Positions 1 to 8,719 are shown, numbered from the stretch's first letter. The stretch: DNA of 64,000 nt from Fundicoccus culcitae (GCF_024661895.1 NZ_CP102453.1:2604001-2668000), one strand, 5' to 3'. The notes: a model not told the origin generated them from the letters alone. Made by a program: numbers and translations.

Positions 1-1
1 T

Positions 2-649
2 TGTGCGGAGAAATCGGCTGACTTAGTGGTTCCTGATTTAATTGAACTTGACATTATTTCTGCCCAGCCCGACGCTCAAGTCTTTTCATATAAGGGTTTG
101 ACTGATTTGCGGCTGAATATGCTGGGTGTGTACCAGTTTTATAATGCCGTAACGGCTTTGGAAGTGGTATTTATTTTAAGGGGTTTGTATGGGCTTGAGC
201 TGTCTGATTCTGCGATTCGGCGAGGTTTGGCTGAGGGGCGGATGATTGGGCGGTTTGAGATTGTCCATCAGGCGCCGACTGTGATTTTGGATGGCGCTCA
301 TAATCCCCAAGGCGTAACGGCTTTGGCTGAGAGCATTCGGCGGCTTTTTCCGGGCAAACGGATTGTGGCGGTCGTGGGCGTTTTGAAGGACAAGAATTTG
401 GCTGACATGATTGATCTGATTGACGACCTTGTGAGTTCGTACCAGCTCGTTCTGCCTAACAGCATGCGCAGTTTTTCTCTGGATGAGATGGCTGCCGTGA
501 TTCAAACCCACAGTCAAAAACCCCTTCAAACCAATAAATATCTCCGTAACGCGTTTGGGACGGCTATGGACGTGGTGGGTGACGATGAAATCATTGTTTG
601 CTTCGGTTCATTATATTTAATGGCTGAAGCGTATGCTTTTTTTAACTAA
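2..649 (+). CDS. folC: Folylpolyglutamate synthase/dihydrofolate synthase, C-terminal part
   Basis: This is the 3' part of a FolC (Mur ligase superfamily) gene cut by the window edge; the frame is open from base 2, so the GTG at 26 is internal. FolC adds glutamates to folates in the cytoplasm. The visible ~215 residues carry the Mur-ligase C-terminal signature LDGAHNPQG, then GKRIVAVVGVLKDKN and a closing FGSLYLMAEAY, all typical of FolC. About half of a normal ~430-residue protein is present. It ends 24 bases before an FNT channel gene on the same strand, so they may be co-transcribed. Confidence 0.93.
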   Translation, partial: CAEKSADLVVPDLIELDIISAQPDAQVFSYKGLTDLRLNMLGVYQFYNAVTALEVVFILRGLYGLELSDSAIRRGLAEGRMIGRFEIVHQAPTVILDGAHNPQGVTALAESIRRLFPGKRIVAVVGVLKDKNLADMIDLIDDLVSSYQLVLPNSMRSFSLDEMAAVIQTHSQKPLQTNKYLRNAFGTAMDVVGDDEIIVCFGSLYLMAEAYAFFN

Positions 650-673
650 TATATAGGTGTATGAGGGGTTGCT

Positions 674-1426
674 ATGGATTTAAAAGGGAAAGATTTATTA
701 GAATTTACAGCTAATAAAGGAGCTGACAAGGCTAATTCGTCCTATAAGAAAATGATTATATTGGGCTTTTTAGCTGGTTTATATATTTCGATAGGCTACG
801 CCTTGTATTTAAAAGCGATATCGTCGAGTGACAGTGAATGGGCCGGTTTAATCGGCTCCTTCTTGTTCCCCATCGGCTTATTATTGATTGTTGTGGCCGG
901 CGGGGACTTGTTTACAGGGAATATCTTGGATGTTGCCGTGTCTTATTTGTTGAAGAAGGTTCCTTTGAGTTTGTTGGTGAGAAATTGGGTGGTAGTGTTT
1001 TTGTCAAATGCATTGGGGGCGGTTTTTTTAGCCTATACTTATGGCGAAGTGCTGGGCTTCAACGATGCATTAATGCAAACAGGAACGTTACAATATGCGA
1101 TAGATGGCAAACTTAATTGGTCTCCTTGGGAAATGATAGTTTCAGGGATGTTGTGTAATATTTTGGTGACACTAGGTATCTGGCTGTCCAACAGTAGTAA
1201 GTCCAATGTGGGTAAGATGTTTCTTTTGTGGGTGCCAATTGCTGCATTTGTCTATTTAGGTTTCCAGCATAGTGTGGCTAATTTGTATTTGCTTACTAGT
1301 GGTTTGTTTGCCGGCGTGACTACTATTGGTCCCGTTTTGAGCAATTTGCTCTTTGTTGTAATTGGAAATATTCTTGGCGGTGCGGTGGTTGTTGCTGGGT
1401 TATATGCGGCTGCATACGGCGATTGA
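674..1426 (+). CDS. Formate/nitrite transporter (FNT) family channel
   Basis: This 250-residue polytopic membrane protein has FNT-family hallmarks: about six hydrophobic segments, the AGGDLFTGN motif near residues 75-83 and a C-terminal GN-rich helix (VIGNILGGAVVV). Family members are pentameric channels for formate, nitrite, hydrosulfide or lactate; the substrate cannot be read here. The start is the ATG at 674 with a weak GAGGGG site upstream. It follows folC by 24 bases and is closed by a long U-tailed hairpin. Confidence 0.9.
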   Translation: MDLKGKDLLEFTANKGADKANSSYKKMIILGFLAGLYISIGYALYLKAISSSDSEWAGLIGSFLFPIGLLLIVVAGGDLFTGNILDVAVSYLLKKVPLSLLVRNWVVVFLSNALGAVFLAYTYGEVLGFNDALMQTGTLQYAIDGKLNWSPWEMIVSGMLCNILVTLGIWLSNSSKSNVGKMFLLWVPIAAFVYLGFQHSVANLYLLTSGLFAGVTTIGPVLSNLLFVVIGNILGGAVVVAGLYAAAYGD

Positions 1427-1433
1427 GGAAAAC

Positions 1434-1497
1434 CGAGTGTGTTTAAATAATTGTGGAACCATCGTGTAACATTATTTAAACGTGCTCGATTTTTTTG
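1434..1497 (+). terminator. Rho-independent terminator after the FNT gene
   Basis: CGAGTGTGTTTAAATAAT pairs imperfectly with ATTATTTAAACGTGCTCG across a 19-base loop and is followed by seven T. It lies eight bases after the FNT stop. Confidence 0.75.
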
Positions 1498-1524
1498 TTT
1501 GTTTAAAATCGTAAAGCAGTAGGT

Positions 1525-1856
1525 GGTTGTTAACTCGAATTGTGAACGAGTTAATAGTTGTTAACTCGAATTGGTTTTGAATCTGCAAATTCGGATTTAA
1601 TGTGAATTTAAACTTCATTTTAACGTTCGTGAACTTGACGACCGTCAAAAGTAATGGTCGTGAATTTGACGAACGAAGAAAGTTTAGTTCGTGGATCAGA
1701 CGAGCTAAGAAAGTTTGGCTCGTGAATAAAACGAACGAAGAAAGTTTAGCTCGTGGATAAGACGAACTAAGAAAGTTTAGCTCGTGGATAAGACGAACTA
1801 AGAAAGTTTGGCTCGTGAATAAAACGAACTAAGAAAGTTTAGTTCGTGAGGATAAT
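1525..1856. repeat. Palindromic tandem array, 31-bp units (stem ACGAACTAA/TTAGTTCGT)
   Basis: This is the non-coding gap between the FNT and GcvT-like genes. A GTTAACTCG/CGAGTTAA hairpin near 1530 and an ACGACC/GGTCGT hairpin near 1640 are followed by repeats of the form ACGAACTAAgaaagtTTAGTTCGT. Successive ACGAACTA starts at 1762, 1793 and 1824 give an exact 31-base period. The array is followed by an inverted copy of the dispersed 16-mer at 1906. The same stems recur near 10.8-11.1 kb. Confidence 0.85.
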
Positions 1857-1905
1857 TTTCTTGATGGTTAGTTTTTTTGGTTCGTTTTGAAATGGGTGGG
1901 GAGGG

Positions 1906-1921
1906 GCAGTGATATTTATTG
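1906..1921 (-). repeat. Dispersed 16-mer, inverted copy upstream of the GcvT-like gene
   Basis: GCAGTGATATTTATTG is one mismatch from the reverse complement of AAATAAATATCACTGC. It sits between the hairpin array and the promoter region of the downstream gene, with its GC end facing the array. Confidence 0.85.
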
Positions 1922-1944
1922 GGAGGGGAAGCAGATTGATTGAC

Positions 1945-1960
1945 TTGTAAGCGTTTGTAA
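1945..1960. promoter_or_regulatory. Candidate catabolite-responsive element (cre)
   Basis: TTGTAAGCGTTTGTAA matches the CcpA consensus WTGNAANCGNWNNCW at all but one position. It lies about 80 bases before the GcvT-like start. The position suggests carbon catabolite control; direction is unknown. Confidence 0.45.
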
Positions 1961-2037
1961 GTTATTCTTGTCTTGATGGGATGCTTTGTGTCAATTGTTA
2001 ATTCCTTAAAAGCCAATATAAAATGGAGGAATTTTAT

Positions 2038-3054
2038 ATGATTAGAAAGACCGATGCAGAGACGAGAAGAGAGCACGAGGCGGTTCGGAATGGTGTGGGT
2101 TTTTACGATTTTACGCATGAGATGATTGAAGTGACGGGGCTGCAGATGGGTGAATTTTTGGACCGGATTTTTGCGAATTCCATGGCCGATTTGCCGACTG
2201 GTAAAGCCAAGTATACGCAAATGCTGAATGACGATGGGATTATCATTGATGATGTGATAATTTTTAAGGTGTCGGACGACGCTTACTGGATTACGACCCT
2301 TTATGTTGATCAAATGAAGGAAATCTTTGATACAAATATCACTGATTATGATGCGGCTTATCAAGATGTGACTGCAGATTATGTGATGTATGTGGTGCAA
2401 GGGCCGAAGTCACGCGATGTGATTAATGGTGTAGTGGAGGAAGCGGTGGATAATTTGCCGTGGTTCTCAATTATGCCGAATAAGATTGATGATATGGATG
2501 TTCATGTTTCGCGAGCAGGTTATACTGGGGAACTAGGTTATGAGATTTATGCGGATGCGAGCTTTAAAGAGGCGATTGAAAGTCGGATTAAAGCAGCAGG
2601 TGAGCCATTTGACATCGTTGAGATAACAACGGATGCGAAATTAAGTAGCCTTCCGCGTGAAAAAGGGTATGTATTAATGAGCGATGTCGGTGGTATGAAT
2701 CCGATTGACGCTGGTTTTGCCTGGGCAGTAGCGTGGGACACTGATTTTATTGGTAAGGAAGCATTGGCTAAGGCTAAGGAAGCTGGGTCGCGCCGCGCGC
2801 TTCTTGGTTTTGTGTTGGATAGCGATGATGATGAGGTGGCGATTGATGCTGGTGACGATGTGATGGTTGAAGGTGAAATTGTTGGTCAGGTCACTGCTGT
2901 CACATACGGTTACACGGTTGAGAAATATATCGGCTATGCTGTGGTTGACGCTAGCAAAGTTGGTATCGGCGACCGCGTGACGATTAACGATTACGCCGCT
3001 GAATTAACCAAGCGTGCTTTTTACGATGTGAAGAATACGCGGCTAACTCAATAA
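2038..3054 (+). CDS. GcvT-like folate-dependent aminomethyltransferase family protein
   Basis: This 338-residue protein has the GcvT/YgfZ fold: SRAGYTGELGYEIYAD in the middle and GGMNPIDAGFAWAV and DFIGKEAL further on, as in glycine-cleavage T proteins and related tetrahydrofolate demethylases. No gcvH or gcvP is nearby, so a role in glycine cleavage is not supported; demethylation or transfer of a one-carbon unit to folate is inferred. The start is the ATG at 2038, because the ATG at 2023 lies within the GGAGG ribosome-binding site. It is a single-gene unit with a possible cre site upstream and a strong terminator. Confidence 0.8.
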   Translation: MIRKTDAETRREHEAVRNGVGFYDFTHEMIEVTGLQMGEFLDRIFANSMADLPTGKAKYTQMLNDDGIIIDDVIIFKVSDDAYWITTLYVDQMKEIFDTNITDYDAAYQDVTADYVMYVVQGPKSRDVINGVVEEAVDNLPWFSIMPNKIDDMDVHVSRAGYTGELGYEIYADASFKEAIESRIKAAGEPFDIVEITTDAKLSSLPREKGYVLMSDVGGMNPIDAGFAWAVAWDTDFIGKEALAKAKEAGSRRALLGFVLDSDDDEVAIDAGDDVMVEGEIVGQVTAVTYGYTVEKYIGYAVVDASKVGIGDRVTINDYAAELTKRAFYDVKNTRLTQ

Positions 3055-3068
3055 TTTTTTAAATAAAT

Positions 3069-3124
3069 ACCACCTTGAAAGCCGACGGATTAGTTTGATG
3101 TCGGTTTTCAAGGTGGTATTTTTG
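3069..3124 (+). terminator. Rho-independent terminator after the GcvT-like gene
   Basis: ACCACCTTGAAA pairs with TTTCAAGGTGGT, with an inner CCGAC/GTCGG stem, followed by ATTTTT. The left arm overlaps a degenerate copy of the dispersed 16-mer (AAATAAATACCAC). Confidence 0.88.
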
Positions 3125-3278
3125 GGGTGGGTGAGTGGTGTTAGCGAGGGATTCGGCGGCTTAAATGATTATGCTTCCGAAATGATGGGTAATTCGGCGG
3201 CTTAAATTAGGTGGGAAATGGTAGACCGGTGAAGCTAGCTAAACTAGTCTACAAAATTAAGTTTTGTCACTTTTAGTG

Positions 3279-3500
3279 AGGCCGCATAAGCCATTAAGTG
3301 GCCTATCAAAGGTAATGCAAGGCCACATGCGCTCATAAGTGGCCTATCTATCAAAGGTAATGCAAGGCCACATGCGCTCATAAGTGGCCTATCAAAGGTA
3401 ATGCAAGGCCACATGCGCTCATAAGTGGCTTATCAAAGGTAATGCTGGGCCACATGTGCTCATAAGTGGCCTATCAAAGTAATGCCAAGCCACATTTCAT
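3279..3500. repeat. Palindromic tandem array, 41-bp units (stem GGCCAC/GTGGCC)
   Basis: Four full and two partial units of GGCCACatgcgctcataaGTGGCC plus a conserved tail fill the gap between the GcvT-like terminator and fabV. Unit starts at 3321, 3366, 3407 and 3448 give a 41-base period, one unit having a 4-base TATC insertion. Nearby are two ATTCGGCGGCTTAA copies (about 3150-3205) and the ends GTGGGAAATGG (about 3212) and CTCACTTCCCAC (about 3542), which resemble ends of other intergenic elements here. The same stem family recurs at 14.9-15.07 kb. No gene is visible. Confidence 0.87.
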
Positions 3501-3690
3501 CTTACTATTGAGGTCATCTAATGAATTCTAATTGGCGGTCACTCACTTCCCACATACACTTAAATGGTTATACCTCCGAATAAATCAATAAATCATTATC
3601 AATGGAATTATCAACTAATCTGGCCACTACTCCTAAGGCAATGGCCAGATTCCATCCTAACTAACTAACAAACCCAACTATACACTCACC

Positions 3691-4884
3691 TTAATACTCC
3701 AACGCCATCAATTCTTCCAAAGTGACTTCCTCATCCACATAATTATCCACATCAAAGCCACTCAAATTATTAAACTCTTTCATAAAGACCGCATAACCCG
3801 TCTTGTCAGAATCAAAATTATCCGCATCGATGGTCATAATCAGCGCTTCAGTGGCTGCTTGCACCTCAGGATCTAACTCCCAATTATCCGGACGTAAACG
3901 CCCTTCATCATCATACTCCGGTGCATTCCCGTACAACATCGTTCGGTAAATACGGTCTTGATGCATAATGGGTGTCTCATGCGTCCCGTTATCTTCCATC
4001 ACCCGATACAAGCCTAAACAGTAAACAGGGAAGAACGGAATTACAGAACTTGCTTTAGTCGTCACCGCCGTCGCAACCACAATTGTCGCTTTACCATTGA
4101 TATCAGCCAACGACGCATTAATATTAGCGGCTTTCACTTCACAGTCAGCTTTGGCACGACCAAGGGTTCCGCCACCATAATATGGACGATTCAAGTCAGA
4201 CCCTAAATAAGAATAATTCACCGTCAAAACACCATCCGCCAAAACGCCGGCTTCTTTTAAATCTTCCATCCAGAATTGCCAATCTTCGCCGCCCATCACC
4301 TTAACCGTATTAGCAATCTCTTCTTCCGTTGCAGGCTCCAAAGTGTGCTCTTGGAATTCATGTTTAGAAATATCGATATGCGGCCCAACAACCGTTTGAT
4401 TAATCGACTTAATTACCGAATTGTAACGCACGCCAGTATCCGGATCAACACGGACGCCAGAAGCTAGACTATAAACAACCAAATCAACTTTGCCACCAAA
4501 CTCATTTTTAATATACTCAATGACTTCAGCCTTGCTCTCATGACTAAAAGCATCACCAACAAAGTTCTTCGCTACCAAACCTTCTGCTTCTGCAAACTGT
4601 TTAAAGTAGATATTATTATACCAACCAGCCGTTCCTAAATTCTTCTCCGATTTAGGACCTTTTTCAAATGAAACACCAATGGTATCTGCTTTAGCCCCGA
4701 AAGCCAATGAAATCCGCGTAGCTAAACCATAACTAGATGACGCACCAATAATCAGCACCTTCTTAGGTCCATCATAGGCGCCTTGTTCTTTCACATAATT
4801 GATTTGATTTAAAACTTCCTGTTTACATCCAATTGGATTGACGCCAAACGAGACATTCCCTCTTAACTTATGCTCGAATTTCAT
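3691..4884 (-). CDS. fabV: Trans-2-enoyl-CoA/ACP reductase FabV
   Basis: FabV is an NADH-dependent enoyl-ACP reductase that completes each fatty-acid elongation cycle and is typically triclosan-resistant. The protein has the usual length (398 residues), an N-terminal GNVSFGVNPIGCK, a dinucleotide-binding LIIGASSSYGLATR and the catalytic pair Tyr236-X8-Lys245 (YGGGTLGRAK). The start is set at 4884: AAGGAGGG sits seven bases upstream of this ATG but only one base from the ATG at 4890. No other fab genes are adjacent, so it is a stand-alone unit. An exact dispersed 16-mer lies upstream at 4964. Confidence 0.96.
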   Translation of the reverse strand: MKFEHKLRGNVSFGVNPIGCKQEVLNQINYVKEQGAYDGPKKVLIIGASSSYGLATRISLAFGAKADTIGVSFEKGPKSEKNLGTAGWYNNIYFKQFAEAEGLVAKNFVGDAFSHESKAEVIEYIKNEFGGKVDLVVYSLASGVRVDPDTGVRYNSVIKSINQTVVGPHIDISKHEFQEHTLEPATEEEIANTVKVMGGEDWQFWMEDLKEAGVLADGVLTVNYSYLGSDLNRPYYGGGTLGRAKADCEVKAANINASLADINGKATIVVATAVTTKASSVIPFFPVYCLGLYRVMEDNGTHETPIMHQDRIYRTMLYGNAPEYDDEGRLRPDNWELDPEVQAATEALIMTIDADNFDSDKTGYAVFMKEFNNLSGFDVDNYVDEEVTLEELMALEY

Positions 4885-4963
4885 CGTCATCCCTCCTTTT
4901 CATCATTTACTCTACAATAACAGATTTTTCATGTAAAAAGTAGCCAGATCTTTCAAACCCTTT

Positions 4964-4979
4964 AAATAAATATCACTGC
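4964..4979 (+). repeat. Dispersed 16-mer, exact copy
   Basis: AAATAAATATCACTGC lies upstream of fabV (minus strand). Relative to fabV it reads GCAGTGATATTTATTT, the upstream orientation used throughout the window. Confidence 0.9.
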
Positions 4980-5079
4980 CCCACCCCAGAGAAAGTGGGA
5001 TGTGGTTTGCATTGCATTTTTATTAAGAAAGAACAAACGGGTATTTTTCATTTTGGTATCGGGTGAGTATTTTTATAGT

Positions 5080-5709
5080 TTAATCATCAAGAACCTTATC
5101 TGTTAAGTCGCGGGTTAATAAGTAGAAGGTATAACCGAGTGACATGCCAGCGATAACATCCGATAAATAATGCATTCCTAAGTAGATGCGGCTAAAGGAA
5201 ATGAGTAAGACTAGGACGGTCGTTACGGTATAGACGGTTCTGGGATATGTATTCAAAGGCGTGTTTCGAATTAAAAAGTCGGCGATTAAGGGATAAATCA
5301 TGGCAGAGGCGAAGGCGTGGCCGCTTGGGAAAGAGTAGGACGCCTCGTGGACCATGCGAAAGTTCATGTCAGGCCGTTCGCGGTGGACCCAGTTTTTGAT
5401 TTGCGGATTGACTGTTAAATTTCCAAAGGCGATGGCTAGGCCGTAGATGATGGCGCGCAGCCACTGTTTAAAGTAAATGGCGATCACAAGGACGATGACA
5501 ATAACGGCGTATGTGACAAAATTACTGTTGGCTAAGATGGTGATGGTTAAGAAAAAGCGGTCAAGCATGGGCTGACGCCACTGGCGGACGGTTTCTGACA
5601 CAGCGACATCCATGGTTTGTAGCCAGTCTTGAGCGAAGAAGTAGAGTAGGACCATAAGTATAAAAATGGTGAGTGACAGAGATATTTTCTTGATGGTTTT
5701 TGATTGCAT
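5080..5709 (-). CDS. PAP2-family membrane phosphatase
   Basis: A 209-residue integral membrane lipid phosphatase of the PAP2/undecaprenyl-diphosphatase superfamily. All three phosphatase motifs are intact: KNWVHRERP, PSGH and SRIYLGMHYLSD. An N-terminal hydrophobic segment and about five more follow the usual six-helix plan. Family members dephosphorylate undecaprenyl pyrophosphate, phosphatidate or PGP outside the membrane; the substrate cannot be assigned. The ATG at 5709 (MQSKTIKK) is chosen because AAGGAG lies six bases upstream, making the longer open frame from 5742 unlikely. It stands alone, divergent from the flavodoxin gene. Confidence 0.88.
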   Translation of the reverse strand: MQSKTIKKISLSLTIFILMVLLYFFAQDWLQTMDVAVSETVRQWRQPMLDRFFLTITILANSNFVTYAVIVIVLVIAIYFKQWLRAIIYGLAIAFGNLTVNPQIKNWVHRERPDMNFRMVHEASYSFPSGHAFASAMIYPLIADFLIRNTPLNTYPRTVYTVTTVLVLLISFSRIYLGMHYLSDVIAGMSLGYTFYLLTRDLTDKVLDD

Positions 5710-5803
5710 AGGGGACTCCTTAGGTAATGTCTTTAATATCAATTAGTATACAATAAATCGGTGAGTGGTGGGGAAGTATCTTGGACTTTAGTGCCATTGA
5801 AAT

Positions 5804-5818
5804 TTGAAAGGGTTTCAA
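5804..5818. promoter_or_regulatory. Perfect palindrome upstream of the flavodoxin gene
   Basis: TTGAAAGGGTTTCAA is a perfect 6-3-6 inverted repeat 60 bases upstream of the flavodoxin-domain start, in the intergenic space shared with the divergent PAP2 gene. It looks like a dimeric-repressor operator; the regulator is unknown. Confidence 0.45.
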
Positions 5819-5877
5819 CTATACTAAAGTTGCAAAAATGCCATGAAATTCTAATGTTAGAGCTTAAGGAGGGAAAT

Positions 5878-6429
5878 ATGAAACCGATTGTTGTTTATCA
5901 GTCAAAAATGGGTAGTAGCAAACAGTATGCGGAATGGATTGCGGAAGCGATTAGCTGCCCGGTGATCGAGCGGAGTCAGTTGAAGGAAGTGGATTGGCAA
6001 AGTAGTGACCTGATCATTTATGTTGCTGGTATTTATGTGGGGAAAATTCTTGGGTTTAAAGAGCTCTTGAAGCAATTGGGGGATTTGAGTCAAAAGCGGT
6101 TGGTTTTATGCATGGTTGGCATGACGGACTTGAAGCGGAAGGATGAGTTTCAAAAATTCTTTGAGCAAAATGTGCCTGAGGATTTGCAGAAAAAAGTGCG
6201 TTCGTTTAATTTGCGTGGGAATATTATATATTCAAAATTGGGGTTTTTAGACCGGACCTTATTACAAATGCCGAAGATGCAATTCAAAAATAAGACGCTG
6301 GAAGAAGCTGGGCTGGACAATTATTTTATCGAGCATTTTGGTGAAGATGTCTATTATATTGAGAAAAATGCGATTAATAAAGTTGTCGATTATTACAATG
6401 ATTTGGAAATGCGTGCGAAGGGGATTTAG
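5878..6429 (+). CDS. Flavodoxin-domain protein
   Basis: This 183-residue protein starts MKPIVVYQSKMGSSKQYAEWIA, a flavodoxin-type FMN phosphate loop, followed by SDLIIYVAGIYVGKILGFKEL and LVLCMVGMTD, as in stand-alone HemG-like flavodoxin proteins of Firmicutes. It probably binds FMN and acts in electron transfer; the partner is unknown. The start is the ATG at 5878 with AAGGAGGG six bases upstream; the frame extends upstream to 5761 but lacks a better site. A palindrome at 5804 suggests repressor control. Confidence 0.82.
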   Translation: MKPIVVYQSKMGSSKQYAEWIAEAISCPVIERSQLKEVDWQSSDLIIYVAGIYVGKILGFKELLKQLGDLSQKRLVLCMVGMTDLKRKDEFQKFFEQNVPEDLQKKVRSFNLRGNIIYSKLGFLDRTLLQMPKMQFKNKTLEEAGLDNYFIEHFGEDVYYIEKNAINKVVDYYNDLEMRAKGI

Positions 6430-6455
6430 GTGTTATTTGAATTTTATGTAAGTAG

Positions 6456-6656
6456 GGAGCGATGGATTGTTTATCGCTTCCCGCTTATTTGGCGTTGTAA
6501 AAAATATGGTGCTGATGTCGGTATGTAGGTAATAGGGAAGTGACGGACTATTGAAACTAGCTAGGCTAGCCTGCCAAATGACGTTTGGTTTGGCGAGTAA
6601 TCATAGTCAGCCCGCCAAATGAGCTACGGTTTGGCGGGTCCTCACTTCCCAAGTAG
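6456..6656. repeat. Intergenic hairpins and short palindromic array
   Basis: The gap between the flavodoxin gene and the YtrA-type regulator holds a GGGAGCGAT/ATCGCTTCCC hairpin (6456-6483) with no T tract. After it comes an element bounded by AGGGAAGTGACGG and CCTCACTTCCC. Inside are two palindromes, one being CCCGCCAAAtgagctacggTTTGGCGGG (6611-6639), the same stem as the array at 51.9-52.1 kb. Bases 6657-6840 hold further short inverted pieces and no gene. Confidence 0.7.
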
Positions 6657-6856
6657 TTCTAATGTCATCTCAATAATTCTAGGTGACAATGGCGGGTTCT
6701 TGCTTCACTTCCCGCTCACAATAAAGGAGTGTTTCCGGGGTCATAAATAATATGGTGCCGACAACGGCGCGATGCCGGCTTCAAAAATAATATGCCGCCG
6801 CCAACCAATCAGAGATACACATAATCTCCCCAATCTCTTTATACTGAGATATTTAT

Positions 6857-6886
6857 TTGTGTCTTATGTGTATTATATGATATAAT
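6857..6886 (+). promoter_or_regulatory. Promoter of the YtrA-type operon
   Basis: TTGTGT and TATAAT are separated by 18 bases, 34 bases before the start of the GntR gene. A degenerate inverted 16-mer (ACTGAGATATTTATTT, 6843-6858) overlaps the -35 element. Confidence 0.7.
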
Positions 6887-6889
6887 ACA
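6869..6889. promoter_or_regulatory. Operator-like 21-bp palindrome over the -10
   Basis: TGTATTATAT-G-ATATAATACA is a perfect inverted repeat that contains the TATAAT box of the YtrA-type operon. This position fits autorepression by the encoded GntR-family protein, as is known for YtrA-type regulators (inference). Confidence 0.65.
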
Positions 6890-6919
6890 AACAAGGCAAA
6901 GATAAATGAGGTGAAACAT

Positions 6920-7294
6920 ATGAAAATAGCGATTGATTTAGCGTCGGGAACGCCGATTTATCAGCAAATTCGTGACCAAATCATACTTGGTGTTGGGAGT
7001 GGCGAATTGAAGTATGGAGAGAATTTGCCAAGTGCACGTCAATTGGCGGAGGACTTGGGGATTAATTCGATGACGGTGAACAAGGCGTATCAAACGTTGA
7101 AACAAGAAGGGGTCATTGTGGTTGACCGCCGGGTTGGGACCAAGGTGCGCGAGAATCCTGAACAGATGATTGAAGCGGAGTATATTCAACGGTTGGAAAT
7201 TATGTTAGCAGAAGGGTTGGCAAAAACGAACGACCAACAACAGTTTCAACACATTGTAAAAGAATTATTAGATAAACTGCTGGAAGGGAGGTAG
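6920..7294 (+). CDS. GntR-family (YtrA subfamily) transcriptional regulator
   Basis: A 124-residue protein with a GntR winged helix (PIYQQIRDQIILGV, then LPSARQLAEDLGINSMTVNKAY) and only a short C-terminal helical tail, the hallmark of the YtrA subfamily. These usually repress their own operon with adjacent transport or membrane genes. The start is the ATG at 6920 with GAGGTG six bases upstream; the GTG at 6911 overlaps that site. A perfect palindrome covers its -10, and a membrane protein gene follows after five bases. Confidence 0.9.
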   Translation: MKIAIDLASGTPIYQQIRDQIILGVGSGELKYGENLPSARQLAEDLGINSMTVNKAYQTLKQEGVIVVDRRVGTKVRENPEQMIEAEYIQRLEIMLAEGLAKTNDQQQFQHIVKELLDKLLEGR

Positions 7295-7299
7295 GAAGG

Positions 7300-8661
7300 A
7301 TGATGGGGATCTTTTTTATTGGTTTAATTGTGATTTTGACTTTGATGATTATTGGCGGAAGTCAGTACCAAAATTTTCAACTGGTTGGCGTTGTTTTGGC
7401 GCCTGATCATGCTGCCAGTCCAGCGGTTAGCGATTTGCAGAAACGCTTTAGGAAGGAACAAATCGGGATTGCGGTTGTGTTTATTCTCTTATTTCTGCTT
7501 ACACAAACCACGATTTTCCAAGGACAACGCGATTTTTGGCAATTGATTTTGCTGTTTGTCTATTTAGTTGTGGCTTTTCTGCCTATGTATCAATTGCATC
7601 GAAAATTAACAAAGCTGAAACAAGAAAAAGGCTGGATGTATCAAAGTAATAAACGGCTCGCGGATCTGAGTGTGACCCGTGAAAAAGGGAAAGCCGCCCC
7701 AGCAAACTATTGGGTTTGGCTGATTTGGCTATTGAGTTGGCTACCTTTAGGGATGGTCGCCATTGGCGGGCAAGGTTGGGAAGCCTGGCTACCGGCTCTC
7801 GTTATTCCTATCGTTTTAATCGTCCTACCACTGACTTATCCGGCCACTATCCGCAGCCGAACGCCATTTATATCGGAAGATAGTGACGTCGCCAAACACT
7901 ATATGCGACATTTTGAACGCATTCACGGAATCGGCTATATCGCATTGACTTTGAGCGTTAGCCTGTTTTTCATCGGAATTATGGCATTGATGCTTTGGAA
8001 TCCGCAGTCGCTCTTGGTCATTCCACTTACGCTCGTTTTTCTTGTGGTGATAACGGCGATCATGCTTATCACCTTCAGCCGCAGCCGCGCACTCCTTAAA
8101 GAAATCGCGGACATTCAAGACTGGCAAATGACTGACAGCCAAAGCAAATTCGTTTGGGGCTTTTACTATAACTCTGAGGACTCGCGCCTCTTCGTCCCCA
8201 AACAATTCACCGGCATGGGCACCACCATCAACGCCGCCCACCCAGCTGGAAAAATCATCCTAGTCGTGACAGGCATATTGATTGTGGCTTTAATCATTTG
8301 GGTTTTGGTTCTCACTTTAGCAACCTTCCAAATAAATATCACTGCCGATACCCTAGCGGTGGATGTGCCCATGTACAGCATTGAGGTGCCGCTGGCGGAT
8401 ATTGAAGCAATTGAACTGGTTGAAGGTCCTCTGGAAGGCGTTCGCACCAATGGTTATGGCGGGCAAGATAAGGCCTATGGCTATTTTACCATGGAGGATT
8501 ACGGTTCAACCCGCTGGTATGTTTATCCAGATAATGATTGGTATATTGAGTTGTTACTGGCCGATACCTACGACCCACAATGGTTGATTTATAATGAACA
8601 AACCTTTGAAGAAACCGAAGCAGTTTACCAGCAGTTGCTGGATGCCTGGGAAGCACAATAG
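7300..8661 (+). CDS. Polytopic membrane protein with DUF5808-like segment and PH-like tail
   Basis: A 453-residue membrane protein with about seven hydrophobic helices. Residues near 285-305 (FVWGFYYNSEDSRLFVPK, then a TINAAHPAGK stretch) match the DUF5808 pattern of proteins encoded beside YtrA-type regulators. The last ~110 residues form a soluble beta-rich PH-like tail rich in Tyr, Trp and Asp. Function is unknown; sensing or export of a membrane stressor is only a guess. It begins five bases after the regulator. An exact dispersed 16-mer at 8330 lies inside the gene and encodes QINITA. Confidence 0.7.
   Translation: MMGIFFIGLIVILTLMIIGGSQYQNFQLVGVVLAPDHAASPAVSDLQKRFRKEQIGIAVVFILLFLLTQTTIFQGQRDFWQLILLFVYLVVAFLPMYQLHRKLTKLKQEKGWMYQSNKRLADLSVTREKGKAAPANYWVWLIWLLSWLPLGMVAIGGQGWEAWLPALVIPIVLIVLPLTYPATIRSRTPFISEDSDVAKHYMRHFERIHGIGYIALTLSVSLFFIGIMALMLWNPQSLLVIPLTLVFLVVITAIMLITFSRSRALLKEIADIQDWQMTDSQSKFVWGFYYNSEDSRLFVPKQFTGMGTTINAAHPAGKIILVVTGILIVALIIWVLVLTLATFQINITADTLAVDVPMYSIEVPLADIEAIELVEGPLEGVRTNGYGGQDKAYGYFTMEDYGSTRWYVYPDNDWYIELLLADTYDPQWLIYNEQTFEETEAVYQQLLDAWEAQ
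8330..8345 (+). repeat. Dispersed 16-mer, exact intragenic copy
   Basis: AAATAAATATCACTGC inside the DUF5808-like membrane protein gene, read as (Q)INITA at the end of a transmembrane helix. The reading frame is intact. Confidence 0.9.
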
Positions 8662-8710
8662 AAAAAACTGTTACAAGATGTTAGATTGAGCGTCTTGTAA
8701 CAGTTTTTTT
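8662..8710 (+). terminator. Rho-independent terminator of the YtrA-type operon
   Basis: AAAAACTGTTACAAGA pairs with TCTTGTAACAGTTTTT across a 14-base loop, directly after the stop codon. Confidence 0.9.
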
Positions 8711-8719
8711 GTTGTTTTA

